64,000 bases of DNA from NCBI RefSeq assembly GCF_011947225.1, contig NZ_JAATVW010000013.1, positions 62,001-126,000 of the forward strand, written 5' to 3'. The position numbers were made by a program, and so were the translations under genes. This document shows positions 1-7,638 of the stretch, in pieces (position 1 is the stretch's first letter; each line of letters begins with the position of its first letter). The notes under the pieces are model-generated. The model was not told the DNA's origin and did not search any database. It worked only from the letters and a program-made list of their open reading frames with translations. The DNA comes from Planosporangium flavigriseum. Its GTDB lineage: Bacteria; Actinomycetota; Actinomycetes; Mycobacteriales; Micromonosporaceae.

Positions 1-525
1 GACAAGACCGACCTACCCCGCGACGACAAGGGGCGGGTCGTCGCCGACGCGTACCTGCGGGTACGCGGGATGCCGGGCGCGTGGGCCGGCGGCGACTGCG
101 CCGCGGTGCCCGACCTGACCGGCCGTGATCCCAACGCGCTGTGCCCGCCGACCGCTCAGCACGCGGTCCGGCAGGCCCGCCGGCTCGCCGACAACCTCAT
201 CTCCGACCTGCGTGGCCCGCACGGCCACCCACCTCAGCCGTTCCGGCACCGGCACGCCGGCTCCGTCGCGGGGCTCGGGCGGTTCCAGGGCGTGGCCGAG
301 GTTTACCACGTACGAATGCGCGGGCTACCGGCCTGGCTGCTGCACCGCGGGTACCACTGGGCATTGCTGCCGAGCCCGGTCCGGAAGGCGCGGGTACTCG
401 CCGGCTGGACCCTGGACTCGGTGTTCCCCCGCGACATCGTCGCCAGCGGCGAGCTGGAACAGCCACGCCGGCCGCTGCAGGTGGCGGCGCGGGTGCAGCA
501 GCCGCTGGCTGCCGGACGGGCGTGA
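1..525 (+). CDS. ndh: Type II NADH dehydrogenase (FAD-dependent), C-terminal part
   Basis: The gene enters the window from the left, so only its last 174 residues are visible. They show the C-terminal half of a two-dinucleotide-binding flavoprotein: the FAD-contacting stretch GGDCAAVPD, then PPTAQHAVRQA, which in type II NADH:quinone oxidoreductases (NDH-2) lies at the quinone/FAD pocket. After these comes a hydrophobic amphipathic tail (GLPAWLLHRGYH, WTLDSVF) of the kind that anchors NDH-2 to the inner membrane face. NDH-2 passes electrons from NADH to menaquinone without pumping protons. The reading frame is intact to its TGA. It converges on the regulator gene that begins directly at the next base on the other strand. 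Another pyridine-nucleotide flavoprotein is possible because the N-terminus is missing. Confidence 0.8.
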   Translation, partial: DKTDLPRDDKGRVVADAYLRVRGMPGAWAGGDCAAVPDLTGRDPNALCPPTAQHAVRQARRLADNLISDLRGPHGHPPQPFRHRHAGSVAGLGRFQGVAEVYHVRMRGLPAWLLHRGYHWALLPSPVRKARVLAGWTLDSVFPRDIVASGELEQPRRPLQVAARVQQPLAAGRA

Positions 526-1011
526 CTACTCGGGCTCGATCAACGGGAACAGGCGGGCCACGACGGCTACCGGGGCAGCCCCCGGTGGTCTGGTCGCCGG
601 GCGCTCCTCGCGCTGCCGGTACCGGGCGATGAGCTCCCGGATCGCGCTGCCCATCTCGGTCAGTTCGCGCGGCGTGAGGTAGAGGATCTGGCTGAACGCC
701 TCGTCCCGCTGCCAGCGGGCGGGTGCGGTGTCGCGCTGAACGAGCCAGCGCTGGTAGCTCTCGTCCTCCAGTCCCCTGGCCAGACCGTCCAGATCGGTCG
801 TGGGCTGGGATGCCGGGTCCGCGCTCGGCGCCGGCGCGGAGGTGGCCAGCCGCCAGGGCCGTACCCGGCCGCGGCCGGCCGGAGCCTCCTCGATCAGACC
901 GTACCGAGCCAGTTGTCGCAGGTGGAACGAGTACAGCCCGGAGTTACCACCGAGCTCACGGGCTGCCTGGGTGGAGGTCAGGGTGCCCCGCTCCCCGATC
1001 AGCGCCAGCAA
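526..1011 (-). CDS. ArsR-like winged-helix regulator, 5'-truncated
   Basis: 161 residues from a TTG codon. Residues about 10-50 form a winged helix-turn-helix (TLTSTQAARELG, then YSFHLRQLARYGLIEE) typical of actinobacterial ArsR-like regulators. The C-terminal part with DEAFSQILYLTPRELTEMG and PVAVVARLFPL is the effector/dimerisation part of the same family. Family members normally begin about 20 residues earlier with an ALAHPLR-type helix. Here the reading frame runs back only through unrelated codons to a stop at 1051-1053, and no ATG or GTG start is available. The first helix of the winged-helix domain is therefore missing. The break coincides with the start of a deformylase remnant on the other strand (1017). 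It may be expressed poorly or not at all; repressor function is inferred from the family. Confidence 0.7.
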   Translation of the reverse strand: MLALIGERGTLTSTQAARELGGNSGLYSFHLRQLARYGLIEEAPAGRGRVRPWRLATSAPAPSADPASQPTTDLDGLARGLEDESYQRWLVQRDTAPARWQRDEAFSQILYLTPRELTEMGSAIRELIARYRQREERPATRPPGAAPVAVVARLFPLIEPE

Positions 1012-1016
1012 GGCGG

Positions 1017-1178
1017 CAGCACGAGACCGACCACCTCGACGGCATCCTCTTCATCGACCGGATGGACACCGAGCGCCGCAAGGCCGCGATGAAGGCGATC
1101 CGCGAGGCGCCGTGGAATGGCAAGCCCGCTCCGCGTGTCAGGCTGAGCCCGCACCCGATCTTCGGCCGTCTCGGCTGA
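1017..1178 (+). pseudogene. def: Peptide deformylase C-terminal remnant
   Basis: The frame from 1017 to the TGA at 1176-1178 encodes QHETDHLDGILFIDRMD and then a tail ending SPHPIFGRLG. The HETDH box is the third, zinc-binding motif of peptide deformylase (HExxH), and the downstream tail matches the actinobacterial subgroup. Motifs 1 (GxGLAAxQ) and 2 (EGCLS) and everything N-terminal are absent. Upstream of 1017 this frame runs antisense through the regulator gene. It is therefore a C-terminal stub of about 53 residues left by a deletion. A functional def must lie elsewhere in the genome. Confidence 0.75.
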
Positions 1179-1190
1179 CCCACCCACTTT

Positions 1191-1246
1191 CCATGATCAT
1201 GAAAGATTCGGGGCGCTGGGGCACCCCGAATCTTCCATGATCATGG
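1191..1246. terminator. 23-bp inverted repeat, bidirectional terminator candidate
   Basis: Arms 1191-1213 and 1224-1246 pair over 23 bp with one mismatch around a 10-nt loop. The core AAGATTCGGGG/CCCCGAATCTT is perfect. The outer part of each arm is itself the palindrome CATGATCATG. It lies between a plus-strand stub and the 3' end of the minus-strand ggt gene and overlaps the ggt stop codon, so it could serve both strands. No U-run follows either arm. Confidence 0.65.
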
Positions 1247-3055
1247 GGAAACGACCGCGGCGGCGCCACCGCCTCGGCGGGTCGGCTCGGCCGCTGCCAG
1301 CATGCGACCGTCGCGCCGGAACTCGATTCCGGTCGCCGCCCCGATCTCCGGATTCGCGGCGAAGGCGTGGCCCATCCGCTCCAATTCCTTGGCTTCCGGT
1401 GAATTCAAGAACGCCGGCTCAGCCTGCACGCTCGCGGTGTTGCGCTGCGTGGCCCGCGGCGCGGCGATCGCGTCCGGCAACGTCAGGCCGAGGTCCAACC
1501 GGCCGATCAGGATCTGCAGGACGGTCGTGATGATCGTCGAACCACCGGGCGAGCCCACCGCGAGGTACGGCTTGCCGTGCGCCAACACGATCGTCGGCGA
1601 CATCGAGCTGCGCGGCCGCTTGCCCGGCCCGGGCAGGTTCGGGTCCGCTGCGGGCGCCTGCGTGTTGGTGAAGTTGAAGTCCGTCAACTCGTTGTTGAGC
1701 AGGAAGCCCCGCCCGGGCACGACCATCGCGTTGCCGCCGGTCTGCTCGATGGTCAGGGTGTACTCCACAACATTGCCCCACCGGTCGGCGACCGTGAGGT
1801 TGGTGGTGTGCGTGCCCTGTGTGTTGGCCTCCCCCGCCGCCGCCCGACTGCAGCCACCGTACGAGCCGTCCGGCACTCCGGGTGCGACCGGCTTGGGCAG
1901 CGCGTGCGCCGGATCGACAAGGCAGGCCCGCTCCGCCGCGAACCCGTCGCTGAGCAACTGCTCCAACGTGCCGCGCGAGGTGTAGTCGCCGACGTACCGG
2001 TTACGGTCGGCGAACGCCAGCGCGCTGGCCTCCAGGTAGCGGTGCAGAGCCTGCGCCTTGGGCAGCGCGCGCAGATTCGATCCTTCGAGGATGTTGAGCG
2101 CCTCCCCGACCGCCGTGCCGCCGCTGGAGGGCGTGGCCATGCCGTACACGTCGAGGCCACGGTACTGGGAGTGGGTCGGCTCCGGGGTCCGGACCCGGTA
2201 GCGCGCCAGGTCGGACATGGCCATGGTGCCGGGCCGGATCTCGTAGTCCCACTTCCCGATCCGCTGCTGCGCGACCGGCGGGTGCTGCACGGTGGCGACG
2301 ATGTCACGGGCCACCACGCCCCGGTAGAACTCGTCGACGCCATTTCGGGAGATCAGCCGGTACGTGGCCGCCAGGTCCGGGTTGCGGTGCGTCGAACCGA
2401 CCGCCGGCGGCTGCCCGCCCGGCAGGTACAGCGCGCTGGTCGAACCGAACTGGCCGAACGCCGCCTGGTTCTCGGCTACCTGGCTGGAGAAGGTGGCGTC
2501 GACGGGGAATCCTCGCTCGGCGACCCCTGCCGCCGGGGCCAGCGACGCCGCAAGCGTACGGGTACCCCAGCGGCGCAGCGCCTCCTGCCAGGTCATCAGC
2601 GTGCCGGGCACGCCGACGGAGACGCCGCTGACCCGGGCCTCCGGAAACTTGTACGCCTCGCCGGTGGCCGGATTGACGAAGGCGTCCTCCCGCATCGTCA
2701 TCGGCGCGGCCTCCCGGCCGTCGATCGTGTAGACGGCGCGCTTGCGGGCGTCGTAATAGACGAAGAAGCCGCCGCCCCCGATACCCGCCGAGAACGGTTC
2801 GGTGACGCCGAGGGTGGCGGCGGCCGCGACGGCCGCGTCGACGGCGTTGCCACCCCGGCGGAGGACGTCGAGCCCGACGCTGGTGGCGGTGGGGTCCACT
2901 GTGGAAATGGCACCGCCGTACCCCTCCGCCACCGATGACGCCTTGCCCGGCCGGGAAGCGTCCACATTGGCGCCGGCATGAGCCGGCGTCACGGGGACGA
3001 ACAGTGGGATCGACAGCGTGAGGGCGGCCAAGGCGGTCATCCTGCGAATTCGCAT
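1241..3055 (-). CDS. ggt: Gamma-glutamyltransferase, secreted
   Basis: 604 residues from the ATG at 3055, chosen because AGGAG lies 5 nt upstream and the product then opens with a Sec signal peptide (MRIRRMTALAALTLSIPLF...PAHA). The fold is that of an N-terminal-nucleophile hydrolase: a large subunit starting near AEGYGGAISTVDP, then the autocatalytic cleavage site THTTNLTVAD. Its first Thr of TTN, about residue 417, becomes the nucleophile of the small subunit. The glycine pair for oxyanion binding is seen in VGSPGGSTI. The enzyme cleaves gamma-glutamyl amides such as glutathione, releasing glutamate or transferring it to amino acids, outside the membrane. Its neighbours are a Rid protein, TAXI/TRAP genes and an APC permease, which suggests glutamate or gamma-glutamyl salvage (inference). 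Confidence 0.92.
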   Translation of the reverse strand: MRIRRMTALAALTLSIPLFVPVTPAHAGANVDASRPGKASSVAEGYGGAISTVDPTATSVGLDVLRRGGNAVDAAVAAAATLGVTEPFSAGIGGGGFFVYYDARKRAVYTIDGREAAPMTMREDAFVNPATGEAYKFPEARVSGVSVGVPGTLMTWQEALRRWGTRTLAASLAPAAGVAERGFPVDATFSSQVAENQAAFGQFGSTSALYLPGGQPPAVGSTHRNPDLAATYRLISRNGVDEFYRGVVARDIVATVQHPPVAQQRIGKWDYEIRPGTMAMSDLARYRVRTPEPTHSQYRGLDVYGMATPSSGGTAVGEALNILEGSNLRALPKAQALHRYLEASALAFADRNRYVGDYTSRGTLEQLLSDGFAAERACLVDPAHALPKPVAPGVPDGSYGGCSRAAAGEANTQGTHTTNLTVADRWGNVVEYTLTIEQTGGNAMVVPGRGFLLNNELTDFNFTNTQAPAADPNLPGPGKRPRSSMSPTIVLAHGKPYLAVGSPGGSTIITTVLQILIGRLDLGLTLPDAIAAPRATQRNTASVQAEPAFLNSPEAKELERMGHAFAANPEIGAATGIEFRRDGRMLAAAEPTRRGGGAAAVVSP

Positions 3056-3255
3056 ACGCGCTCCTGAGGATCGGCGAGCTTCGCTGTCCGCGCGTGCCCC
3101 AGGCGCCGCGCGATCAAACCGCGAAACACCGCCGAGCGTAACCGGGATATCGATCTCTGTCACCGGCTAGGAGGCCGTTCACCCGGAACGGCAAAACCGG
3201 CGTCGAATCGATGCAGGCGAGCAGGTGTAAAACGATGCCGGTTGGGCAGGGCCTT

Positions 3256-3666
3256 TCAGCTAGGCAGGGCGACGACCGCGTCCACCTCGACGAGAAACTC
3301 CGGTCGGACGAGCGCCGGAACCTGCACCAGAGTGCTCGCCGGGTTGGGCAGCTCGCCGAGCGCGGGACGGATGAGCTCGTCGCGTACGTCGCGAATCGTC
3401 TGCACCTGGGTCACGTCCAGCAGGTACCAGCCGAGCTTCGCGACGTCGGACCAGTCCGCGCCCAGTTCGCGCAGCACCGCGTACATGTTGGTGAGGGCCT
3501 GCCTGGTCTGCGCCGCCAGGTCACCGGCGCCGACGACCCGCCCCTCGGCATCCACCGAGACCTGGCCGGAGACGAACGCCACGCGGCCGGAAACGGTTAC
3601 GGCGTGCGCGAATCCGGGGCCGGGGGCAAGGCCGGGCGCGGTGGTGAGGCGGTCATGGACAGCCAC
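3256..3666 (-). CDS. Rid-family (YjgF/YER057c) protein
   Basis: 136 residues, the usual length for the RidA superfamily. It has the family signatures VAFVSGQVS, the segment ELGADWSDVAKLGWYLLD and the C-terminal VEVDAVVALP. RidA proper hydrolyses reactive 2-aminoacrylate imines using an arginine in PARSCVEV. Here the equivalent stretch reads PASTLVQV, so that arginine is replaced by serine. The imine-deaminase reaction should not be assumed; this looks like one of the Rid subfamilies of unknown substrate. It lies 67 bp downstream of the second TAXI gene on the same strand and may be the last gene of that operon. Confidence 0.85.
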   Translation of the reverse strand: MAVHDRLTTAPGLAPGPGFAHAVTVSGRVAFVSGQVSVDAEGRVVGAGDLAAQTRQALTNMYAVLRELGADWSDVAKLGWYLLDVTQVQTIRDVRDELIRPALGELPNPASTLVQVPALVRPEFLVEVDAVVALPS

Positions 3667-3733
3667 GAACAGCTCCTATCGGTCGGCGGCGCCGGAGGTA
3701 TCCCCGGCCGGCCGACGTTGAAGCATAGATCGC

Positions 3734-4696
3734 TCAGCGACCCTGGTAGTACCGCCGGGCACCGGGGTGCAGCGGCACCGGCTGGGTCTGCGCCCCGGAG
3801 GCACGGTCGAAGTTGGCGCCCTCGGGGTGCACCTTGGCCAGCTCGGCCTGGTGCTCGAAGAGCACCTTGGTCAGGTTGTACGCCAGGTCGTCGGGCATGT
3901 CGGCGGGGACCAGCAGCAGGGTCGGCAGCACGATCGCCTCGACGTCCGCCTCGGTGTGGTAGACGTCCTTGGAAATGGTCGCCTTCGAGTACACCGACCC
4001 GTACTTGGCCGCCAATGGCTCGACCACGTCGCCGGCGGGCAGCAGCGCGAACTTGCCGGGCGCGCTGTCGAGCAGGTCGGTGATCCCCGGCGTGGGCAGA
4101 CCGCCGGTGAAGAAGAGCGCGTCGACGCTGCCGGCCCGCATCCCGTTGACCGTGTCAGGCAGTGACGTCCGTAGCCGCTGGATGTCGGTGTCCGGATTGA
4201 GCCCGGCAGCCTCCAGCATGCGCCCGGCCAGCAGGTCGGTACTCGAGTTGAGCGTGCCGGTGGAGACCCGCCTGCCGCGCAGGTCGGCGACTTTGCGGAT
4301 CTTCGCGTCGGTGCGGACGACCACATTCATCGTGTTGCGGTACAGCCGGGCGAGCGCCCGGATCGGCTGTGGCTTGCCGGCGTACGGGCCGCGCCCCTCG
4401 GCAGCGTCGGCCGCCGTGTCACCGCTGCACAGCGCCAGTTCCATGTCTCCGCTGGCCAGCCGATCCACGTTGTCGCCCGATGCGCCGCTGGGTTCGGCCC
4501 GCACCTCGTACCCCGGAAGGTACGTGCTGACCAGGTCGGCATAGCCGCCGCCCAACTGGTAGAACGTGCCGCTGGTGTTGCCGGTGGCGAGGAAGAGCCG
4601 GCCCTCGTGCCAGCGCCGAGGGGCGGCGGCGGCGTTCGCGCAGCCGGTCAGCGCGACCGCGACGACCAGTGTGCAGACCAGGGCGCGCACTCTCAC
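3734..4696 (-). CDS. TAXI-family solute-binding lipoprotein (distal copy)
   Basis: 320 residues from a GTG at 4696, preceded by GGGAGG and overlapping the roadblock stop by 4 bp (GTGA). The N-terminus is a lipoprotein signal with lipobox LTGC (Cys19). The rest is a TAXI-type TRAP binding protein: LATGNTSGTFYQLGGGYA near the start of the mature protein, GRRVSTGTLNSSTD, and FFTGGLPTPGITDL. TAXI proteins capture small carboxylates or amino acids and hand them to a TRAP permease; a characterised Thermus homologue bound glutamate/glutamine. This gene is translationally coupled to a signalling pair, not to a permease. A ligand-sensing role is therefore plausible but unproven. Confidence 0.9.
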   Translation of the reverse strand: MRVRALVCTLVVAVALTGCANAAAAPRRWHEGRLFLATGNTSGTFYQLGGGYADLVSTYLPGYEVRAEPSGASGDNVDRLASGDMELALCSGDTAADAAEGRGPYAGKPQPIRALARLYRNTMNVVVRTDAKIRKVADLRGRRVSTGTLNSSTDLLAGRMLEAAGLNPDTDIQRLRTSLPDTVNGMRAGSVDALFFTGGLPTPGITDLLDSAPGKFALLPAGDVVEPLAAKYGSVYSKATISKDVYHTEADVEAIVLPTLLLVPADMPDDLAYNLTKVLFEHQAELAKVHPEGANFDRASGAQTQPVPLHPGARRYYQGR

Positions 4697-5112
4697 GTGG
4701 ACCTCCCGGCCTGGCGTGGGCCCGGTTCGAGCGCGTCGGCGACCCGGCGTACCAGCATCGCCGTCTCGTACCCGACCTGCCCCAGGTCGCATCCTGGCGC
4801 GGCCAGCACCCCGATCAGCGCCCGGTCCCCGACCGTCATGACCAGCATGACGCCACCGTCCATGTCCACGATCGTCTGGCGTACGCTGCCCGCCGACATG
4901 AGCCGGGCGGTGCCGGTACAGAGACTGGCCAGCCCACTGATCACTGCCGAAAGCTGGTCGGCCATGTCGACCGGGAGGTCAGCGGAGGTGGCCAGGCGCA
5001 GCCCGTCGTCGGACACGGCCACGGCATGGGCCACGTCCGGCACCTGCCGGGCGAAGCTTGCCAGCAACCAGTCGAGGCCGGCGGTCTGCTGCTGTTGTTG
5101 CATATGGTTCAT
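4693..5112 (-). CDS. Roadblock/LC7 domain protein (CvnB-like)
   Basis: 139 residues forming a single Roadblock/LC7 domain: LDWLLASFARQVPDVAHAVAVSDDGLRLA, a central VRQTIVDMDGGVMLVM sheet and the C-terminal DLGQVGYETAMLVRRV. It matches the CvnB component of Streptomyces conservons, where a histidine kinase, a roadblock protein, a DUF742 protein and a small GTPase form one operon. The start overlaps the kinase stop (ATGA) and its stop overlaps the TAXI start (GTGA). No DUF742 or GTPase gene follows; a TAXI lipoprotein takes that position. Roadblock proteins act as GTPase regulators or dimeric scaffolds in the cytoplasm. Confidence 0.88.
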   Translation of the reverse strand: MNHMQQQQQTAGLDWLLASFARQVPDVAHAVAVSDDGLRLATSADLPVDMADQLSAVISGLASLCTGTARLMSAGSVRQTIVDMDGGVMLVMTVGDRALIGVLAAPGCDLGQVGYETAMLVRRVADALEPGPRQAGRST

Positions 5113-7577
5113 CGATCCCTTGCGGCGGTAGGTGATTCTGCGGCGGTACGTGGTTCGCTGTTCTGGCGCATCGCGGCGGACACACCTTCGGCCAGCGCGG
5201 ACAGTCGGGTCCGGACGGTCTCTGGGTCGATGGGAGCCCGGGGCGCCGGCATGGGCACCGTCAGCGGCTCGCCCCCGAGCTGGGCGCCCGGGCGACGCCG
5301 CGGCAGTCCTTCATGCAGACTCGCAGACCCCCGGACGATCGCGGGGATCGCCGGCGCGGGGACCTCCGATGCCGAGGGGGCTCCCGGCGCAGCCGGCGCA
5401 GCCGGCGCCGGGAACGGTGCGCCCAGCGATGTCGCCGCCGCCACCGACGCGGGAACCCTGAGGCCACCACTCCCCGCCTGCGACTTGCCGGTGGGCGATG
5501 CTCCGGTACCGATCCGCTGGACCGCAGCTTCGGAGCGCACGGCCCCGGTGCTCGCGCGCGGCATCCCGTCGACGCCCTGCACCGCCTGCAACGGGGCGAG
5601 GACGTCCAGCGGCAACCGCACATAGGCCACGGTGCCGGAGGCGGTCGCGTGCAACTCGACCGTGATGCCGTGCCGGGCCGCCAGGCGGGCCACGACGTAG
5701 AGCCCCATGGTGCCGGCCGCGGCGCTGGACAGCCGCGCGGCCCGCTCGGACAGGCGCGCGTTGACCTCCGCCAGGCGCGCCGGCGTCAGGCCGATCCCGC
5801 TGTCGTGTACCCGCAGCACCATGCCGTCGATGGTGTGCCGGGCGTCCACCCGTACGGGTTTGTCGGGCGGGGAGAACGACGTCGCGTTCTCCAGCAGTTC
5901 GGCGAGCAGGTGTACCAGGTCGCCGACGACCGGGCCGACGACCGCGGCGTCCATCGCCTGCGCCTCGACCCGGGCGAAGTTCTCGATCTCGGATGCCGCG
6001 GCGGTGATGACGGCCGTGAGCGGGAACGCGCCGGTGACCTGGCGGCCCGGTTCGCCACCGGCGAGGACGAGCAGGTTCTCGCCGTTGCGGCGCAGGCGGG
6101 TGGCGAGGTGGTCCAACGCGAAGAACCGCGACAGCGCCTCCGGGTCGGTCTCGTCCCGTTCGAACTCGTCGAGCAGCCGCAGCTGCCGGGTGACGAGGGT
6201 ACGGATACGACGGGCGAACGTCTCTGCCATCCGCGCCATGTCGAGACGCAGCTCGGCCTGGTCGCTCGCCAGCCGCAGCGCGGTGTGGTGCACCGACGAG
6301 AACGCGTCGGCGACCTCGCCGACCTCGTCCTCGCTGGCCGCGATACGGCGGGTGATGTCGGCGGCCTCGGAGTCCCGGGTGAAGGTCTCCTCGACGGACG
6401 CGCCGGCCATCACCTTGGCGATCGTGTCCGGCAGCTCGTGCCGGGCGACAGTCAGCGCGGCGGCCCGCAGGCGCCGCAGCCGGCGGCTGGTACGCACCGC
6501 CAACACCACCGCGGCGGCCAGCGCGACAAGTCCGAGGCTGATGGTGCCGGTCGCGGTGAGCCAGGCGCGGCGGGTGGCGGACGCGGCGATGTCGGCGGCA
6601 CGGCGGTCGAGCTGGTCGGCCAGGGCCAGGCCGACCAGGTTTACTTTGCGGATCGTGCCGCTCTGCGCCACGTACCACGCATCGGCGTCGACTTTCAGCG
6701 CGGCGGGATCGCCGGTGAACACCGCGTCGCGCCGCTGCGCCGCCCGCTCGACGTCGGCCCCCGTCACCACCCGGCGGTAGCGTTCCCGCGCTCCGGATTC
6801 GGACACGCGCGCGAACTCCGCCTCGCGCTGCTGCCTGGCGGAGTCGATCCTGGCCAGCTCGATCAGGTCGTTGCCCTGGAGCGAGCCGCGGCTGAAGACC
6901 GTACGCAGCAGGTCACGCTCGAGCGCGTGGAAGTGCTCGACGGCGGCGAGGGCAGCGACCTCCCGCGCGGCGGCCGCCAGGTCGGGGTCGCGCAGCTGGG
7001 ACGGGAGCGCGTCCGCGACCGCGAGCAGCGCGCTGGTGATGTCGTGGAAGATCGGGTCCGGCAGGCTGTCGGACGGGCTGCCGGGGTTGCTCAGCGACCG
7101 GGCGACGATGAGCCGGTCGAGTTGGACGTCCGCGGCGGTCAGCTGCGCTTCCAGCGCGGGAGCGGTGCGCATCGCGGCTTCCAGCGTGTCCCGGTACCGC
7201 TTGATCGCTCCATCGGTACGGACGCGCTGCGCGACGACGAGCTGGACGCCCGCCCGCCCGCCGCGCTGGCGCAGCGCGACCATCTCGGCGAGCTCGCGCT
7301 CCAGCTCGTGGGTCAACCGGACCGTGGCGGTCGCGGTGGACGCGACGACCTGTGCGCGTGTGGCGTCCCGGGCGCTGGCGACGCTGTCTGCCGTCTGGAC
7401 GCTGCCCAACACCCCGAGGCCCAGCATGGCGACGAGGATCGGGGCGAGCAGTTGAGTACGCACCGACCACAACCGCGCTACCCCGCCTCGCAGGTGACCG
7501 GCCACCGACGGGTCGACCATGACCGTGCGGCGCTGGTCATCCGCTGGTGGCGGATTGGAGACTGTTGCGATCGCCAT
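5109..7577 (-). CDS. Conservon-type sensor kinase with NIT domain (CvnA-like)
   Basis: 822 residues. TM1 is about 41-60. A long helical extracytoplasmic region of the nitrate/nitrite-sensing (NIT) type spans about 61-335. TM2 is about 339-361, followed by HAMP to about 437. The kinase core begins at LDHLATRLRRNGENLLVLAG; His490 is the probable phosphoacceptor of this family. The ATPase N-box is ELLENATSFSPP (560-571) and the G1 box DSGIG (592-596). A Pro/Ala/Arg-rich tail after 660 is typical of CvnA. It is flanked by a TAXI lipoprotein gene 61 bp upstream and the roadblock gene overlapping downstream. No response regulator is near, so output probably runs through the roadblock protein (inference). 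The NIT name does not prove that nitrate is the ligand. Confidence 0.87.
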   Translation of the reverse strand: MAIATVSNPPPADDQRRTVMVDPSVAGHLRGGVARLWSVRTQLLAPILVAMLGLGVLGSVQTADSVASARDATRAQVVASTATATVRLTHELERELAEMVALRQRGGRAGVQLVVAQRVRTDGAIKRYRDTLEAAMRTAPALEAQLTAADVQLDRLIVARSLSNPGSPSDSLPDPIFHDITSALLAVADALPSQLRDPDLAAAAREVAALAAVEHFHALERDLLRTVFSRGSLQGNDLIELARIDSARQQREAEFARVSESGARERYRRVVTGADVERAAQRRDAVFTGDPAALKVDADAWYVAQSGTIRKVNLVGLALADQLDRRAADIAASATRRAWLTATGTISLGLVALAAAVVLAVRTSRRLRRLRAAALTVARHELPDTIAKVMAGASVEETFTRDSEAADITRRIAASEDEVGEVADAFSSVHHTALRLASDQAELRLDMARMAETFARRIRTLVTRQLRLLDEFERDETDPEALSRFFALDHLATRLRRNGENLLVLAGGEPGRQVTGAFPLTAVITAAASEIENFARVEAQAMDAAVVGPVVGDLVHLLAELLENATSFSPPDKPVRVDARHTIDGMVLRVHDSGIGLTPARLAEVNARLSERAARLSSAAAGTMGLYVVARLAARHGITVELHATASGTVAYVRLPLDVLAPLQAVQGVDGMPRASTGAVRSEAAVQRIGTGASPTGKSQAGSGGLRVPASVAAATSLGAPFPAPAAPAAPGAPSASEVPAPAIPAIVRGSASLHEGLPRRRPGAQLGGEPLTVPMPAPRAPIDPETVRTRLSALAEGVSAAMRQNSEPRTAAESPTAARDR

Positions 7578-7598
7578 TGCTCTCCTGCGCAGAAGCGA

Positions 7599-7623
7599 CC
7601 GGGCCCGCTCGTGGCGGGCCCGG
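7599..7623 (-). other. 10-bp hairpin between TAXI and kinase genes
   Basis: CCGGGCCCGC (7599-7608) and GCGGGCCCGG (7614-7623) form a perfect 10-bp stem with a 5-nt loop in the 61-bp gap between the upstream TAXI stop and the kinase start. There is no U-run. Within an operon it could be a partial terminator, an mRNA processing site or a 3' stabiliser that raises TAXI/permease expression relative to the kinase. Confidence 0.6.
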
Positions 7624-7638
7624 CAGCCGGGTCAACTG

